From contig JAKADM010000012.1 of assembly GCA_021820525.1 (NCBI GenBank), positions 1 through 33,947 of the forward strand: a stretch of DNA of 33,947 nt. Reading direction: 5' to 3'. Within the stretch, counting starts at the first letter, position 1, and every line of letters begins with the position of its first letter. The notes under the pieces were generated by a model. It worked only from the letters and a program-made list of their open reading frames with translations. It did no database searches and had not been told where the DNA came from. This stretch comes from Thermoplasmata archaeon (GTDB lineage Archaea > Thermoplasmatota > Thermoplasmata > Thermoplasmatales > Thermoplasmataceae). Shown here piece after piece: positions 1-8,385 of this stretch. The translations under genes were made by a program, and so were the position numbers.

Positions 1-539
1 AAAAACAATATATGAAGGAATATATGAGGAGACAAAGAGAAAGTTTCAAGTCCTTATAGGTATTCTAAAAACAATAAAAAGGAGATGTCCCAATATCTGA
101 TCCAATATCGTTTCAAGTCCTTATAGGTATTCTAAAAACTACTTCGGGAGGGAGGTGAAGGATGATGCTAAACCCAGTTTCAAGTCCTTATAGGTATTCT
201 AAAAACTCATGATAACCTTCCAGTTTAGGTCTATCAATGACAAGTTTCAAGTCCTTATAGGTATTCTAAAAACCCAGACTAACTGTTGCAAGTATTTGTG
301 TATTGTCAAAGTTTCAAGTCCTTATAGGTATTCTAAAAACGGATAAAATCAATAGTGCTGTTAAGGGCATCACTGGGTTTCAAGTCCTTATAGGTATTCT
401 AAAAACTGGAAAAAAGAAAAAATATGCAGGGCTTCTGGTTTAGTTTCAAGTCCTTATAGGTATTCTAAAAACTATTCCACTCTGTACGATCAGAGGATAC
501 AGGAAGGAAGTTTCAAGTCCTTATAGGTATTCTAAAAAC
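1..539 (-). CRISPR. CRISPR array, leader-proximal end, 8 complete repeats
   Basis: Eight identical 30-nt repeats begin at 43, 110, 177, 244, 311, 377, 443 and 510; on the + strand each starts GTTTCAAG and ends CTAAAAAC. Positions 1-6 (AAAAAC) are the tail of a ninth repeat cut by the window edge, so the array continues to the left. Eight spacers of 36-37 nt (7-42, 73-109, 140-176, 207-243, 274-310, 341-376, 407-442, 473-509) share no visible sequence. The reverse complement of the repeat ends in CTTGAAAC, like the ATTGAAAC 3' end typical of archaeal type I/III repeats, so the crRNA is inferred to come from the minus strand with the leader on the right and the newest spacer at 473-509. No cas gene is in the window, so the type cannot be assigned. 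Confidence 0.98.
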
Positions 540-835
540 CCTCAAACGATATTATTAACAGTAATTTAAACATATTTAATTTTCTAATTTTCCACTTTAA
601 AAATAAATCACTATAATATACATATCAACAATGTGGGATTCAGCGATAATCTTTTTTAATCACCATCTTTAAATATTGTTGTAAAAGATTTATCATAGAA
701 CTTGTTTTTGCTTACTTCTGTCGACATGCCGTTACTTTTACCATATCTATACTCGACAACCTTCACAGTAATACGATCCATACATATCATTATAATATTG
801 TTAATACAGAGTTATATTTTTATTAAAAAATGTGA
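540..835 (-). promoter_or_regulatory. Probable CRISPR leader with promoter
   Basis: This AT-rich 296-nt stretch without a convincing gene lies between the array and the 3' end of thrS. On the minus strand a TATA-like TTTAAATTA sits at about 562-570, roughly 26 nt before the first repeat, so pre-crRNA could start almost at the repeat edge. The orientation rests on the repeat ending; no leader motif was matched to a known family. A reading frame at 702-974 (+) runs into thrS in antisense and is not believed. Confidence 0.6.
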
Positions 836-2824
836 TTACTTGGTTCTCTCAAGTAAAATCTTTGTTATATTATCTGAAAACTCCTCTCTGCTCATGCTTG
901 AAATTTTATCATTTCTGTCCCTTATAGACACGCTGCCATCTTCCATTTCCTTTTTACCAAGTATGACGAAGTAGTAGGGCCTGAATATCCTTCCCAGCTT
1001 TATCTTTTTAGATACGCTTTCGTTGGAATCATCAAGGAATGTCCGCACACCAAGCTTCCTTAAATCTTCCTTAACCTTTTCTGCATATCCCCTCTCATTT
1101 TCGCTTAGAGGAATTATATATGCCTGAATGGGAGAGATCCAGAGCGGAAGTTTTCCATAGGAGTTTTCCAGAAGTATGACCATGAATCTCTCAATGGAAC
1201 CATATATGGCCCTGTGAAGCATCACAGGGGTTTCCTTCTGGCTTTCACTATTGATATAGTAGAGATTAAATGCTATGGGCATGAAGAAATCAATTTGAAT
1301 TGTGGTAAGCTGCCATGACCTTCCAATAGCATCCTTAATATGCACATCTATCTTGGGGCCATAAAAGGCGGCTTCGCCTGGATATTCTTTATATGTTATT
1401 CCTCTGGATTTCAGAGCATTTCTCAGCTGCTCAGTAGCATTATCCCAGAGAGTAAAATCCGCCTCCAGTTCAGTTGATCCACAGCTGCTGCAAACCATTT
1501 CCTCCTTTCCAGAGGACATCCTCTTAGGCTCGTTCAAAAATCCGCATTTTTTGCATCTGTAATTCACAAGGTAGTTTTCCGGTTTGTTCTTATCAGCAAC
1601 CGAAAGATCATATGTTACATCGATATCTGAAAAGAATGTCTGGAACGTAATATCCATCATTTCAAGGACCTTCTCAATCTCACCCTGAATCTGGTCCTGC
1701 CTCATGAATTCGTGACCATCATCTATGGTGAATGTCCTGGGTCTTGTCAACCCTCCAACCTCTCCAGATTTTTCATATCTGTAAACCGTTCCAAATTCGC
1801 TTATCTTCACGGGCAGTTCCCTATAGGAATGGGGTCTGTTTTCATAGATTGTTATATGACCGGGGCAGTTCATTGGCTTCAGTGCATAGGAATCCCCATC
1901 AGGAAGGGTAAAAAGGAACATATCATCCTTATACTTGTAATAGTGCCCGGATATCTTCCACATGGTATCCTTGAAAAGATGGGGTGTGCATACCTCCTCC
2001 CATCCAAACTTTGTGTTTAATTCCCTCATGAAATTTATGAGTTCGTTCCTTATGGTGGCCCCATTTGCCGTGTACATTGGAAGGCCGGGAGCCCTCTCAG
2101 AATTGAATACGAACAGATCCATCTCCTGCCCTATCTTCCTGTGATCTCTCTTTGCAGCTTCCTCCCTGTTTTTCAGAAATGTTTTCAGGGATTTCTCGTC
2201 AGGAAATGCTGTACCGTATATTCTTACAAGTTTCTCCCTGTTTATGTCTCCCTTATAGTTCGTGCTTGCCACATTCAGGAGTTTGAAATATTTCACATAG
2301 GATGTATCTGGCACATGGGGCCCTCTGCAGAAGTCCACAAAGTTTCCCTGCCTGTAAACAGTTGATTCCTTTTCGACATTATCCATTATCTTGTCAATTT
2401 TGTATTTATTGTTATGAAAGATTTTTAGCAATTCCTCCCTTGTATGTTCTTCTCTCACAATGGGTATTTTCATATCGGAAAGTTCGTGCATTTTCCGCTC
2501 AATTCTCTCAAGCTCCTCGTTATCAGGGGCGGGCATATCTATATCGTAATAAAATCCATCCTCTGTAACAGGGCCTGCATTGGGCCTTGCCTCCGGATAC
2601 AGTTCTTTCACAGCATGCGCCAGAAGGTGGGCTGCGGAATGCCTGAGTATTTTTATACCCTCTTCATCCCTTATGCTCACCCCCTGAACCTGGCAATCCT
2701 CCATTGCAACCTCACTCAGGTCGTGCAACTGGCCATTTAATGTGACTGCGACAATATCCTTATTATTTGTAAACTTTGAAGCGAAGGTCTCACCCTTTTT
2801 GACTGTCTGGAGTTTTTCAATCAT
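836..2824 (-). CDS. thrS: Threonyl-tRNA synthetase, bacterial-type architecture with inserted zinc ribbon
   Basis: Charges tRNA-Thr with threonine in the cytosol. From ATG at 2824 it has 662 residues. Order: TGS-like N-terminus; SAD editing domain with HSAAH (62-66) and FCRGPH (C166, H170); class II core with catalytic zinc ligands C320 (MNCPGH), H371 (DDGHEF) and H537 (MLHRAIYGS); motif 2 around 348-371; C-terminal anticodon-binding domain. Relative to E. coli ThrRS (zinc ligands 334/385/511) the first spacing is the same (51), but the second is 40 residues longer, and that extra piece carries CxxC...CxxC at 424, 427, 445 and 448, a zinc ribbon. A GTG at 2842 would add six residues, but a TTTAAATTT box at about 2844-2853 sits 25 nt upstream of the ATG at 2824, fitting a leaderless start there. 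The gene reads toward the CRISPR leader. Confidence 0.97.
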   Translation of the reverse strand: MIEKLQTVKKGETFASKFTNNKDIVAVTLNGQLHDLSEVAMEDCQVQGVSIRDEEGIKILRHSAAHLLAHAVKELYPEARPNAGPVTEDGFYYDIDMPAPDNEELERIERKMHELSDMKIPIVREEHTREELLKIFHNNKYKIDKIMDNVEKESTVYRQGNFVDFCRGPHVPDTSYVKYFKLLNVASTNYKGDINREKLVRIYGTAFPDEKSLKTFLKNREEAAKRDHRKIGQEMDLFVFNSERAPGLPMYTANGATIRNELINFMRELNTKFGWEEVCTPHLFKDTMWKISGHYYKYKDDMFLFTLPDGDSYALKPMNCPGHITIYENRPHSYRELPVKISEFGTVYRYEKSGEVGGLTRPRTFTIDDGHEFMRQDQIQGEIEKVLEMMDITFQTFFSDIDVTYDLSVADKNKPENYLVNYRCKKCGFLNEPKRMSSGKEEMVCSSCGSTELEADFTLWDNATEQLRNALKSRGITYKEYPGEAAFYGPKIDVHIKDAIGRSWQLTTIQIDFFMPIAFNLYYINSESQKETPVMLHRAIYGSIERFMVILLENSYGKLPLWISPIQAYIIPLSENERGYAEKVKEDLRKLGVRTFLDDSNESVSKKIKLGRIFRPYYFVILGKKEMEDGSVSIRDRNDKISSMSREEFSDNITKILLERTK

Positions 2825-2843
2825 ATGACTGTAATAAAACACT

Positions 2844-2853
2844 TAAATTTAAA
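2844..2853 (-). promoter_or_regulatory. TATA box of thrS
   Basis: AT-only TTTAAATTT-type element centred about 25 nt upstream of the ATG at 2824. It supports a leaderless transcript and decides against the GTG at 2842, which lies almost against the box. Confidence 0.55.
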
Positions 2854-2920
2854 GAAATCCTTTAAAAATAAATCATTCCATACTAAAGGATAATTAGATT
2901 AAGGATCATATGAGTACATA

Positions 2921-3667
2921 ATGAAAATATTATCATGGAACCTTAATGGCCTAAAATCTGCCATGCAGAAGGGCCTCATGGATATAATTTCCTCAGCGGA
3001 GTATGACATTCTTGCATTCCAGGAAATAAAGAACGATGGGAGGAACCTTCCACTTGAAATTACCATGTCTGGTTATAATATCACAGTGAATCCGGCTGTA
3101 AAAGCTGGTTACAGCGGCACAATGACCATGAGCAAGTTCAAACCTGTTTCAGTTTCAACAGAATTGAGCATGGATGAGGGGAGGGTTCTCAATGTGGAAA
3201 TGGAGAATTTCTACTTCCTCAACTGCTATTTTCCAAATTCCAGGCGGGATCTTTCAAGGCTTGATCTCAAGATGGATTTCAATAATAGATTTATGGAATA
3301 TTGCCTTGAACTTGATAAGAAAAAACCTCTGATCATATGTGGGGACTTCAACGTTGCCCATGAAGAGATTGATATAGCCAGGCCTGCAGATAACCACAAC
3401 AGTGCTGGATTTACAGACAGTGAAAGACAGTGGTTTTCCCGCTTCCTTGATTCAGGATTTGTTGACACATTCCGAATATTCCACAAAGAGGGTGGAATGT
3501 ATTCATGGTGGTCGTATATGAACAGAGCGAGAGAAAGGAATATAGGATGGAGAATTGACTATTTTGTTGTTAGCAGAAGAATAAGGGAAAGGGTAAGAAG
3601 TTCAGAAGTACTCGGTGACATTACGGGTTCAGACCATGCACCAATTTTTCTGGAAATCGATCTTTAA
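2921..3667 (+). CDS. xthA: Exonuclease III / AP endonuclease
   Basis: A 248-residue member of the exonuclease III (EEP) family, which cleaves DNA 5' of abasic sites in base-excision repair. All family motifs are present: WNLNGL (6-11), QEIK with catalytic Glu35, the YSGT segment (64-67), PNSRRDLSRLDLK (105-117), GDFN (141-144), the GWRIDYF segment (209-215) and the terminal SDHAPI (237-242) with the catalytic Asp-His pair. Full length, no signal peptide. The gene is divergent from thrS, with about 96 nt between start codons. A mutated copy of codons 198-234 lies 2.6 kb downstream at 6139-6250. Confidence 0.96.
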   Translation: MKILSWNLNGLKSAMQKGLMDIISSAEYDILAFQEIKNDGRNLPLEITMSGYNITVNPAVKAGYSGTMTMSKFKPVSVSTELSMDEGRVLNVEMENFYFLNCYFPNSRRDLSRLDLKMDFNNRFMEYCLELDKKKPLIICGDFNVAHEEIDIARPADNHNSAGFTDSERQWFSRFLDSGFVDTFRIFHKEGGMYSWWSYMNRARERNIGWRIDYFVVSRRIRERVRSSEVLGDITGSDHAPIFLEIDL

Positions 3668-4313
3668 AATGTAAGGTCCATACCAAAAGGGATTCTTGAA
3701 ATACAGATATGTATGCAATTAACTGCATTGGACTGGAAATATTCTTTTTGTGAAAATGACATATTTGAATCACAAAAATAACTGGCCATGCTCATAATAA
3801 ATATGGGAATCAGACTGATCTTGAATTCATGAATTTATGATAAACTTTTAGTATTTGCAACATGCCCTGAGGAAAAGAGTGGAAAATTTTGAAAAAAAGG
3901 CATAGAGGTTAAAAAATCAGCCCTATGATACACCAGCATGACAGAACCATAACCTTTAAAAAAATATAGGAAAGCGTGATACACTCGCTTTCATATCATC
4001 AGAAGGCATTTATATGAAGATTTCACGGGCAACAGGGATAGAATTAATATGCGTTTGCCTTTCACCGGATTAAAAAAATGTTCAATTTAAGGAAATTTAA
4101 CAAACAATATCCATTACTGAAATATCAAATCACCTGTACAGGGTTTTAATAAGTCGCATAAGAATCTTATGGATCAACATTATAGAGTTTTTCAAAAAAC
4201 CGTTATTTTTCATTTTTCCCTTCCGTGAGAATTGGTTTGTGATGATTATCAATGATACTCTGTACAACATGATAAGACGATTTAATTCTGAAACTCACAA
4301 TCTTTAGATCTGT
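3668..4313. other. Intergenic region, 646 nt, no gene recognised
   Basis: AT-rich, full of stops in all frames, between the convergent xthA and S41 genes. It contains a perfect 7-bp hairpin GAAAGCG/CGCTTTC at 3970-3992 with a 9-nt loop, and a sequence with C/D-box-like spacing at 4239-4291 (see findings). No transposase remnant or repeat was recognised. Confidence 0.6.
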
Positions 4314-5849
4314 TTAATCAGTTCTATTAAGTCTGTTTATTCCAATTATGGCCAGTATTTTCAGAAGGACTGTTTCTCTATCCCATTTCCACTTCTTGAA
4401 ATCCTCCATACCCACAGAAATGTCAGGTTCCACACAATAGAACAATTCCCTGTCTGGATATTTCAACATTAATTTTGATGAAACTCCACCTCTAAGGCCT
4501 GAAATACTAAGGGAAAATGGAATCACATTGGTGAATGCATTTGCAGGCTGAGCTGGAGGAATCCCAATGATAGTTGCCCCACATCTTTTCAGCACATCCA
4601 ATAGATCAAAACCCGCACTGAACGTTAAGGGAGAGCATAATACATATACTTTGATTCCGCAGTGAGGTTCAAAATTTTTTTCATATTTTGCAAAGGTTGG
4701 CGACAAATTAACTTCCTCCTCCCATTCTTCCCGGTTCATTCCTCTCTTCCCTGATAGCCATTTATGCATATCCTCAAAATTATACCCGCCAATTGTTGCC
4801 CCATTCTCTATCTTTCCATACTGTTTTTCATACCATATGGAGTATCTTTCTATATCATATCCCTGATCTATTTCAAGTGCTTTAGATCCATAGAGAAAAT
4901 AAGATAGAATATTTGTTAAATATGAATTTCCTCCAGTGTTTTTCCGCAGATCTACAATAAGGTCTTTGAGGTCCATTTTCCTCATTTCATCAAGAAGTTC
5001 AATAATTATCTCTGATGCAGACGGTACATGAGAAATTACCTTCTCAATTTCCTCATTCACATCAAATCCTTCTTCAATTAATCTTTCTCGCACAAATGAC
5101 TCAGTGGCGCCATGACCTCTTAATGATTCATAACTTTCCCTGTACCCTGTCATGGAATCTATTTTGAGATAGGCAATACTATCTTCAATTATTTTGTAAA
5201 ATATATTTGATTCTGAGGGTGTGTCCAGCCTTAGGGAACTATATGAGATGAGTTTTCCCGGTGGATCCTGAGTAAAGGGTACAGTAATTTTTTGAATTGA
5301 ACTGTTTTCAAGGGACATAAGGGTAAAACATACAGATTCCCCATTATCTCCAACATGTCCCGTAAGATAGGAGATGATGAATGGATCTTTAAGTCCATAT
5401 GAAAGATTGAGTAGTGTGTTATAGATTCCATTCGCACCCCTTATCTCTAGAATTTTTGATTTCACCTCTTCTAAGGGCACATCATTAACAGCAATAAGAC
5501 TGTAACCTATAAGATTCTGAAATTCATTTCCATACACATCCATAAGGATGATCTTTTTATCAACAGGTTCAAAGTCCAGCCAAACCCGGTATTTATTTTG
5601 TCCAATGTTCTCTATAAATGTATGGCTGTCTCCTATTAGGGCAACTATTTTTCTTGCAATTGTTTGAAGTTCGCTCAGATCAAGTTCGTCTGGCAAATCT
5701 TTTACAATTTCATCAACTTTTTTGTAAAACATAATCTGTGTGCCTGAGTTCCTGTAAGGATCTGGATGTGCTTCTGTAATTATGGCAAGGAGCTGATTTA
5801 TGTCTGATAAAGCCTCTTCCTTTTTGAATCTGTGAGCTGACATGTCCAT
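4314..5849 (-). CDS. S41-family (tail-specific/tricorn-like) serine peptidase
   Basis: 511 residues. The C-terminal half has the S41 hallmarks: DLIVDLRKNTGGN (296-308), the nucleophile segment LCSPLTFSAG (404-413, probable catalytic Ser411), then a GTP-like turn replaced by IGIPPAQPANAF (428-439) before the LSISGLRGG strand. An N-terminal DSHTF (74-78) matches the conserved DGHT-type motif of the family. There is no signal peptide or membrane segment, so a cytosolic enzyme is inferred, unlike the exported CtpA proteases. A PDZ domain is not obvious by eye. The substrate is unknown. A TATA-like ATAAATTAAT lies at about 5873-5883, consistent with a leaderless start at 5849. The second Met (residue 3) is an alternative. 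The gene stands alone, with long non-coding flanks on both sides. Confidence 0.85.
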   Translation of the reverse strand: MDMSAHRFKKEEALSDINQLLAIITEAHPDPYRNSGTQIMFYKKVDEIVKDLPDELDLSELQTIARKIVALIGDSHTFIENIGQNKYRVWLDFEPVDKKIILMDVYGNEFQNLIGYSLIAVNDVPLEEVKSKILEIRGANGIYNTLLNLSYGLKDPFIISYLTGHVGDNGESVCFTLMSLENSSIQKITVPFTQDPPGKLISYSSLRLDTPSESNIFYKIIEDSIAYLKIDSMTGYRESYESLRGHGATESFVRERLIEEGFDVNEEIEKVISHVPSASEIIIELLDEMRKMDLKDLIVDLRKNTGGNSYLTNILSYFLYGSKALEIDQGYDIERYSIWYEKQYGKIENGATIGGYNFEDMHKWLSGKRGMNREEWEEEVNLSPTFAKYEKNFEPHCGIKVYVLCSPLTFSAGFDLLDVLKRCGATIIGIPPAQPANAFTNVIPFSLSISGLRGGVSSKLMLKYPDRELFYCVEPDISVGMEDFKKWKWDRETVLLKILAIIGINRLNRTD

Positions 5850-6535
5850 AAATTTGTATAATGGAATACAGGCATTAATTTATCTTTTCTTTTTATTATT
5901 TTGCAATTAGTGGTCTTTCCATACTTTATGCTTAATTTTCCAATTTTCCCACATTTTTATGCTGATTTATTGTGAAAAAAACAACAAATTTAATTTAATC
6001 TTAAAGTCGCTATATAGTTTTGAATTTGGGTTTTAAAGGCTTATTTAATTGCCTCAAGGCATTTAATTTTCCGCCAATATAGGGTATAAGGGAACGCATT
6101 TACGACCTTTCACAGGGCTGGTATAATTTATTAAAATAGTCATATAAGAACAGAGAAAGGGAGGGGAATATAGGATGGAGAATTGGCTATTTTGTTGTTA
6201 GCAGAAGAATAAGGGAAGGAGTAAAAAGTTAAGAACTAACCGGTGGCATTTTCTTTCCCAGTTCAATAAACTATCTTATCAAATTGTTTTAGCGGAGAAG
6301 ATGGGAAATTAAAAGAAAACATATTCCCCAAAGTTTTAGATTTCAAATTTTTCTTTTCTGTTGAGCCCTATTATTAATTTCCATATTACCAAATATTTAT
6401 GTGTTTCATAAAAATTTAAGAGTATTTCACAATCTATAAATCTGCCCACCATAATTCTCTTGAAAATAACTGTAAATTCAATCAACAGCTCCAATCTATT
6501 GACCGTTGGAATAGGAAATTGAAATTGGGATAACA
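5850..6535. other. Intergenic region with gene debris, 686 nt
   Basis: Between the start of the S41 gene and the 3' end of tRNA-Lys there is no intact gene. The middle contains the xthA relic at 6139-6250. A near-palindrome TTAATTGCC-TCAA-GGCATTTAA occupies 6045-6066 (one mismatch in 9-bp arms). A 66-codon open frame at 6336-6536 (-) has no recognisable features or good promoter and is treated as chance. Confidence 0.6.
6139..6250 (+). pseudogene. Broken duplicate of the 3' part of xthA
   Basis: About 112 nt align without gaps to 3511-3622 of xthA, with about 16 differences (roughly 86% identity). The core 6169-6228 differs at only 4 of 60 positions. In the parental frame it encodes ...NIGWRIGYFVVSRRIRE..., so the Asp of the conserved RIDYF motif has become Gly, and the TCA codon for Ser has become a TAA stop at 6230-6232. 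Homology fades just after GGCATT at 6250, before the essential SDHAP motif. It is too short to encode a nuclease. It is either a leftover of a tandem paralogue or a partial duplication. Confidence 0.9.
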
Positions 6536-6609
6536 CGGGTCTGGAGGGGTTCGAACCCCCGGCCTATGGATTAAGAGTCCATCGCTCTACCTGGCTAAGC
6601 TACAGACCC
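6536..6609 (-). tRNA. tRNA-Lys (anticodon CUU)
   Basis: A 74-nt cloverleaf read on the minus strand. The acceptor stem GGGTCTG (6609-6603) pairs with CAGACCC (6543-6537), with discriminator G at 6536. D arm GCTT...GAGC; anticodon stem ATGGA/TCCAT with loop CTCTTAA giving CUU; T arm GGGGG-TTCGAAC-CCCTC with one G-U pair. There is no intron and CCA is not encoded. It reads AAG lysine codons. Confidence 0.97.
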
Positions 6610-6632
6610 AGTAGGAAAGGAATAGCCTTATA

Positions 6633-6663
6633 GGTTTAAAGATTTTGTTTTGTACACAAAACA
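6633..6663 (-). promoter_or_regulatory. tRNA-Lys promoter with adjacent dyad
   Basis: TTTAAA at 6635-6640 lies 26-31 nt upstream of the tRNA 5' end at 6609, the normal archaeal TATA distance. Immediately upstream is the 18-nt perfect dyad TGTTTTGTACACAAAACA (6646-6663). It is placed where a regulator could act on this promoter, or on hutH, whose start is 136 nt away on the other side. Confidence 0.5.
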
Positions 6664-6798
6664 CTTCATTTTTTTAATTTGGTTATTTTTAAATTCAGGT
6701 GAATCAGGTTAAAATGGTTTGTCCTGTCTAATCTTTCTGAAATCTCCATTCTATTTATGGCTTCATATCATTTTTAAGGCATAATATATTATCATACT

Positions 6799-8307
6799 AT
6801 GGAGATAGATGGTGAAAATCTTGATCTGAAAAGGTTGAAAAGTGTAATCGAAAAAAAAGAAGAGGTTGAAATTTCAGAAGAAGCCCGGAAAAGGGTGGAT
6901 CATGGAAGAAAATCATTGCTTAAACTCATAGAGAAGGGAAATCCAATTTATGGTGTCAATACGGGTTTTGGAAGCCTGCTTAATAAGAGGATAAATGCCG
7001 AGGATAGCAAAAACCTTCAGCTCAATCTAATAAGAAGCCATTCAAGCGGTTATGGCAATCCTCTTTCTGAGGAGAAGGTAAGGGCAATAATGCTTATTCG
7101 GGCAAACAGTCTTGCAAGAGGATTTTCCGGAGTATCCATTGAACTCATTGAAAAGATGGCAGAGTTCCTTAACAGGGGTGTTTATCCCTTTGTGCCTGAA
7201 TATGGTTCTGTTGGTGCAAGCGGAGACCTGGCACCGCTTGCCCACCTCTGCCTGGCACTGATTGGAGAGGGCGAGATAATACATAATGGCAGAATGGTAC
7301 CTGCAAAGGAGGCTTTGGAGGAAATGGGAATAAAGCCCTATGAGTTGAAGGAAAAGGAAGCCATATCCTTCATAAATGGCACATCTGCCATAACTGGAAT
7401 TGGATCAGTTGAACTGATCAGAGCAAAAAAGAACCTTGCCATGGCAGGCGCCTCATTCCTTCTTGCCTTTGAATCCCTGAGAGGAACCAGGAAGGCTTTC
7501 ACACCATGGGCCCTGGCCACAAGAAAGCAATTTGGGCAATCACTGATTGGCTCGAAAATGTACAGTATCTTTTCAGGGAGTGAAAGGGTCATTGAACAGG
7601 ACAGTCTCAAGATACAGGATGCATATACATTGAGATGCACTCCACAGGTTTATGGTGCAGTTTTTGATACCATATCCTATGTTGAAAGCATATTTACATC
7701 TGAAATGAACTCCACAACGGACAACCCGCTCATAAATGATGATGAATACGTTTCCAGCGGGAATTTTCATGGCGAACCGGTGGCCTTTGCATGCGATTTC
7801 CTTGCCATAGCACTTACAGATCTTGGAAATATGATTGAAAGAAGGCTCGCAAGAATTACTGATTCCTCTTTGAGCGGACTTGAACCATTTTTGATCAAGA
7901 ACAGCGGTCTCAATTCAGGATTTATGATAGGGCAGTATGCCGCAGCAGCATTATGCAACAGAAATAAGATTTTATCCTATCCGGGCTCTGCAGATTCAAT
8001 TCCGACCTGTGCAAATCAGGAGGATCATGTGAGCATGGGCACAAACGGTGCAAATAAACTTGAGGAAATAAACGGCAACCTGAAAAGAATAATTGCAACA
8101 GAATTTGTTATGGGTGCACAGGCTATGGATTTATCTCCAGGGGGATATTCCAAAACAAGTATGGAAATCCACGATCTCATAAGAAAGAAAATCCCCTATC
8201 TTGAAAGAGACAGGCCTATCTACAGGGATATGAACTGTATGGAGGAAATAATGGATGGTGAACAATTTATGCATATTGTGGGGGAAAATTTCAACTTTCT
8301 CCTTTGA
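6799..8307 (+). CDS. hutH: Histidine ammonia-lyase
   Basis: 502 residues, normal length for the family. It converts histidine to urocanate and ammonia, the first step of histidine degradation. The MIO cofactor precursor Ala140-Ser141-Gly142 is present in GSVGASGDLAPLAHL. YGVNTGFG (51-58) supplies the catalytic Tyr51, His81 follows in RSHSSG, and the later segments TDNPLI and QEDHVSMG match the active-site Asn and Gln-Glu-Asp-His of HALs. The DHVSMG segment and MIO environment favour HAL over phenylalanine or tyrosine ammonia-lyase. Cytosolic homotetramer by family. A TTTTTAAGG element at 6771-6779 is about 24 nt before the ATG (leaderless). No other hut gene is nearby, so urocanase and later steps must be encoded elsewhere or be absent. 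Confidence 0.96.
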   Translation: MEIDGENLDLKRLKSVIEKKEEVEISEEARKRVDHGRKSLLKLIEKGNPIYGVNTGFGSLLNKRINAEDSKNLQLNLIRSHSSGYGNPLSEEKVRAIMLIRANSLARGFSGVSIELIEKMAEFLNRGVYPFVPEYGSVGASGDLAPLAHLCLALIGEGEIIHNGRMVPAKEALEEMGIKPYELKEKEAISFINGTSAITGIGSVELIRAKKNLAMAGASFLLAFESLRGTRKAFTPWALATRKQFGQSLIGSKMYSIFSGSERVIEQDSLKIQDAYTLRCTPQVYGAVFDTISYVESIFTSEMNSTTDNPLINDDEYVSSGNFHGEPVAFACDFLAIALTDLGNMIERRLARITDSSLSGLEPFLIKNSGLNSGFMIGQYAAAALCNRNKILSYPGSADSIPTCANQEDHVSMGTNGANKLEEINGNLKRIIATEFVMGAQAMDLSPGGYSKTSMEIHDLIRKKIPYLERDRPIYRDMNCMEEIMDGEQFMHIVGENFNFLL

Positions 8308-8385
8308 TATGGAAAAATACTTCATACAGATAGGTCACTGATGTCTGACCAATAACTTATATAGATGATCTCAATAAGTATATTA

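Noticed and set aside
702-974. 90-codon frame on the plus strand across the leader and the thrS 3' end
   Set aside because: Its second half is antisense to well-supported thrS codons and its product is a low-complexity hydrophobic string; no promoter or ribosome-binding site.
6336-6536. 66-codon frame on the minus strand next to tRNA-Lys
   Set aside because: AT-rich, no domain, no upstream promoter of its own (it follows directly on the tRNA), in a region that contains gene debris.
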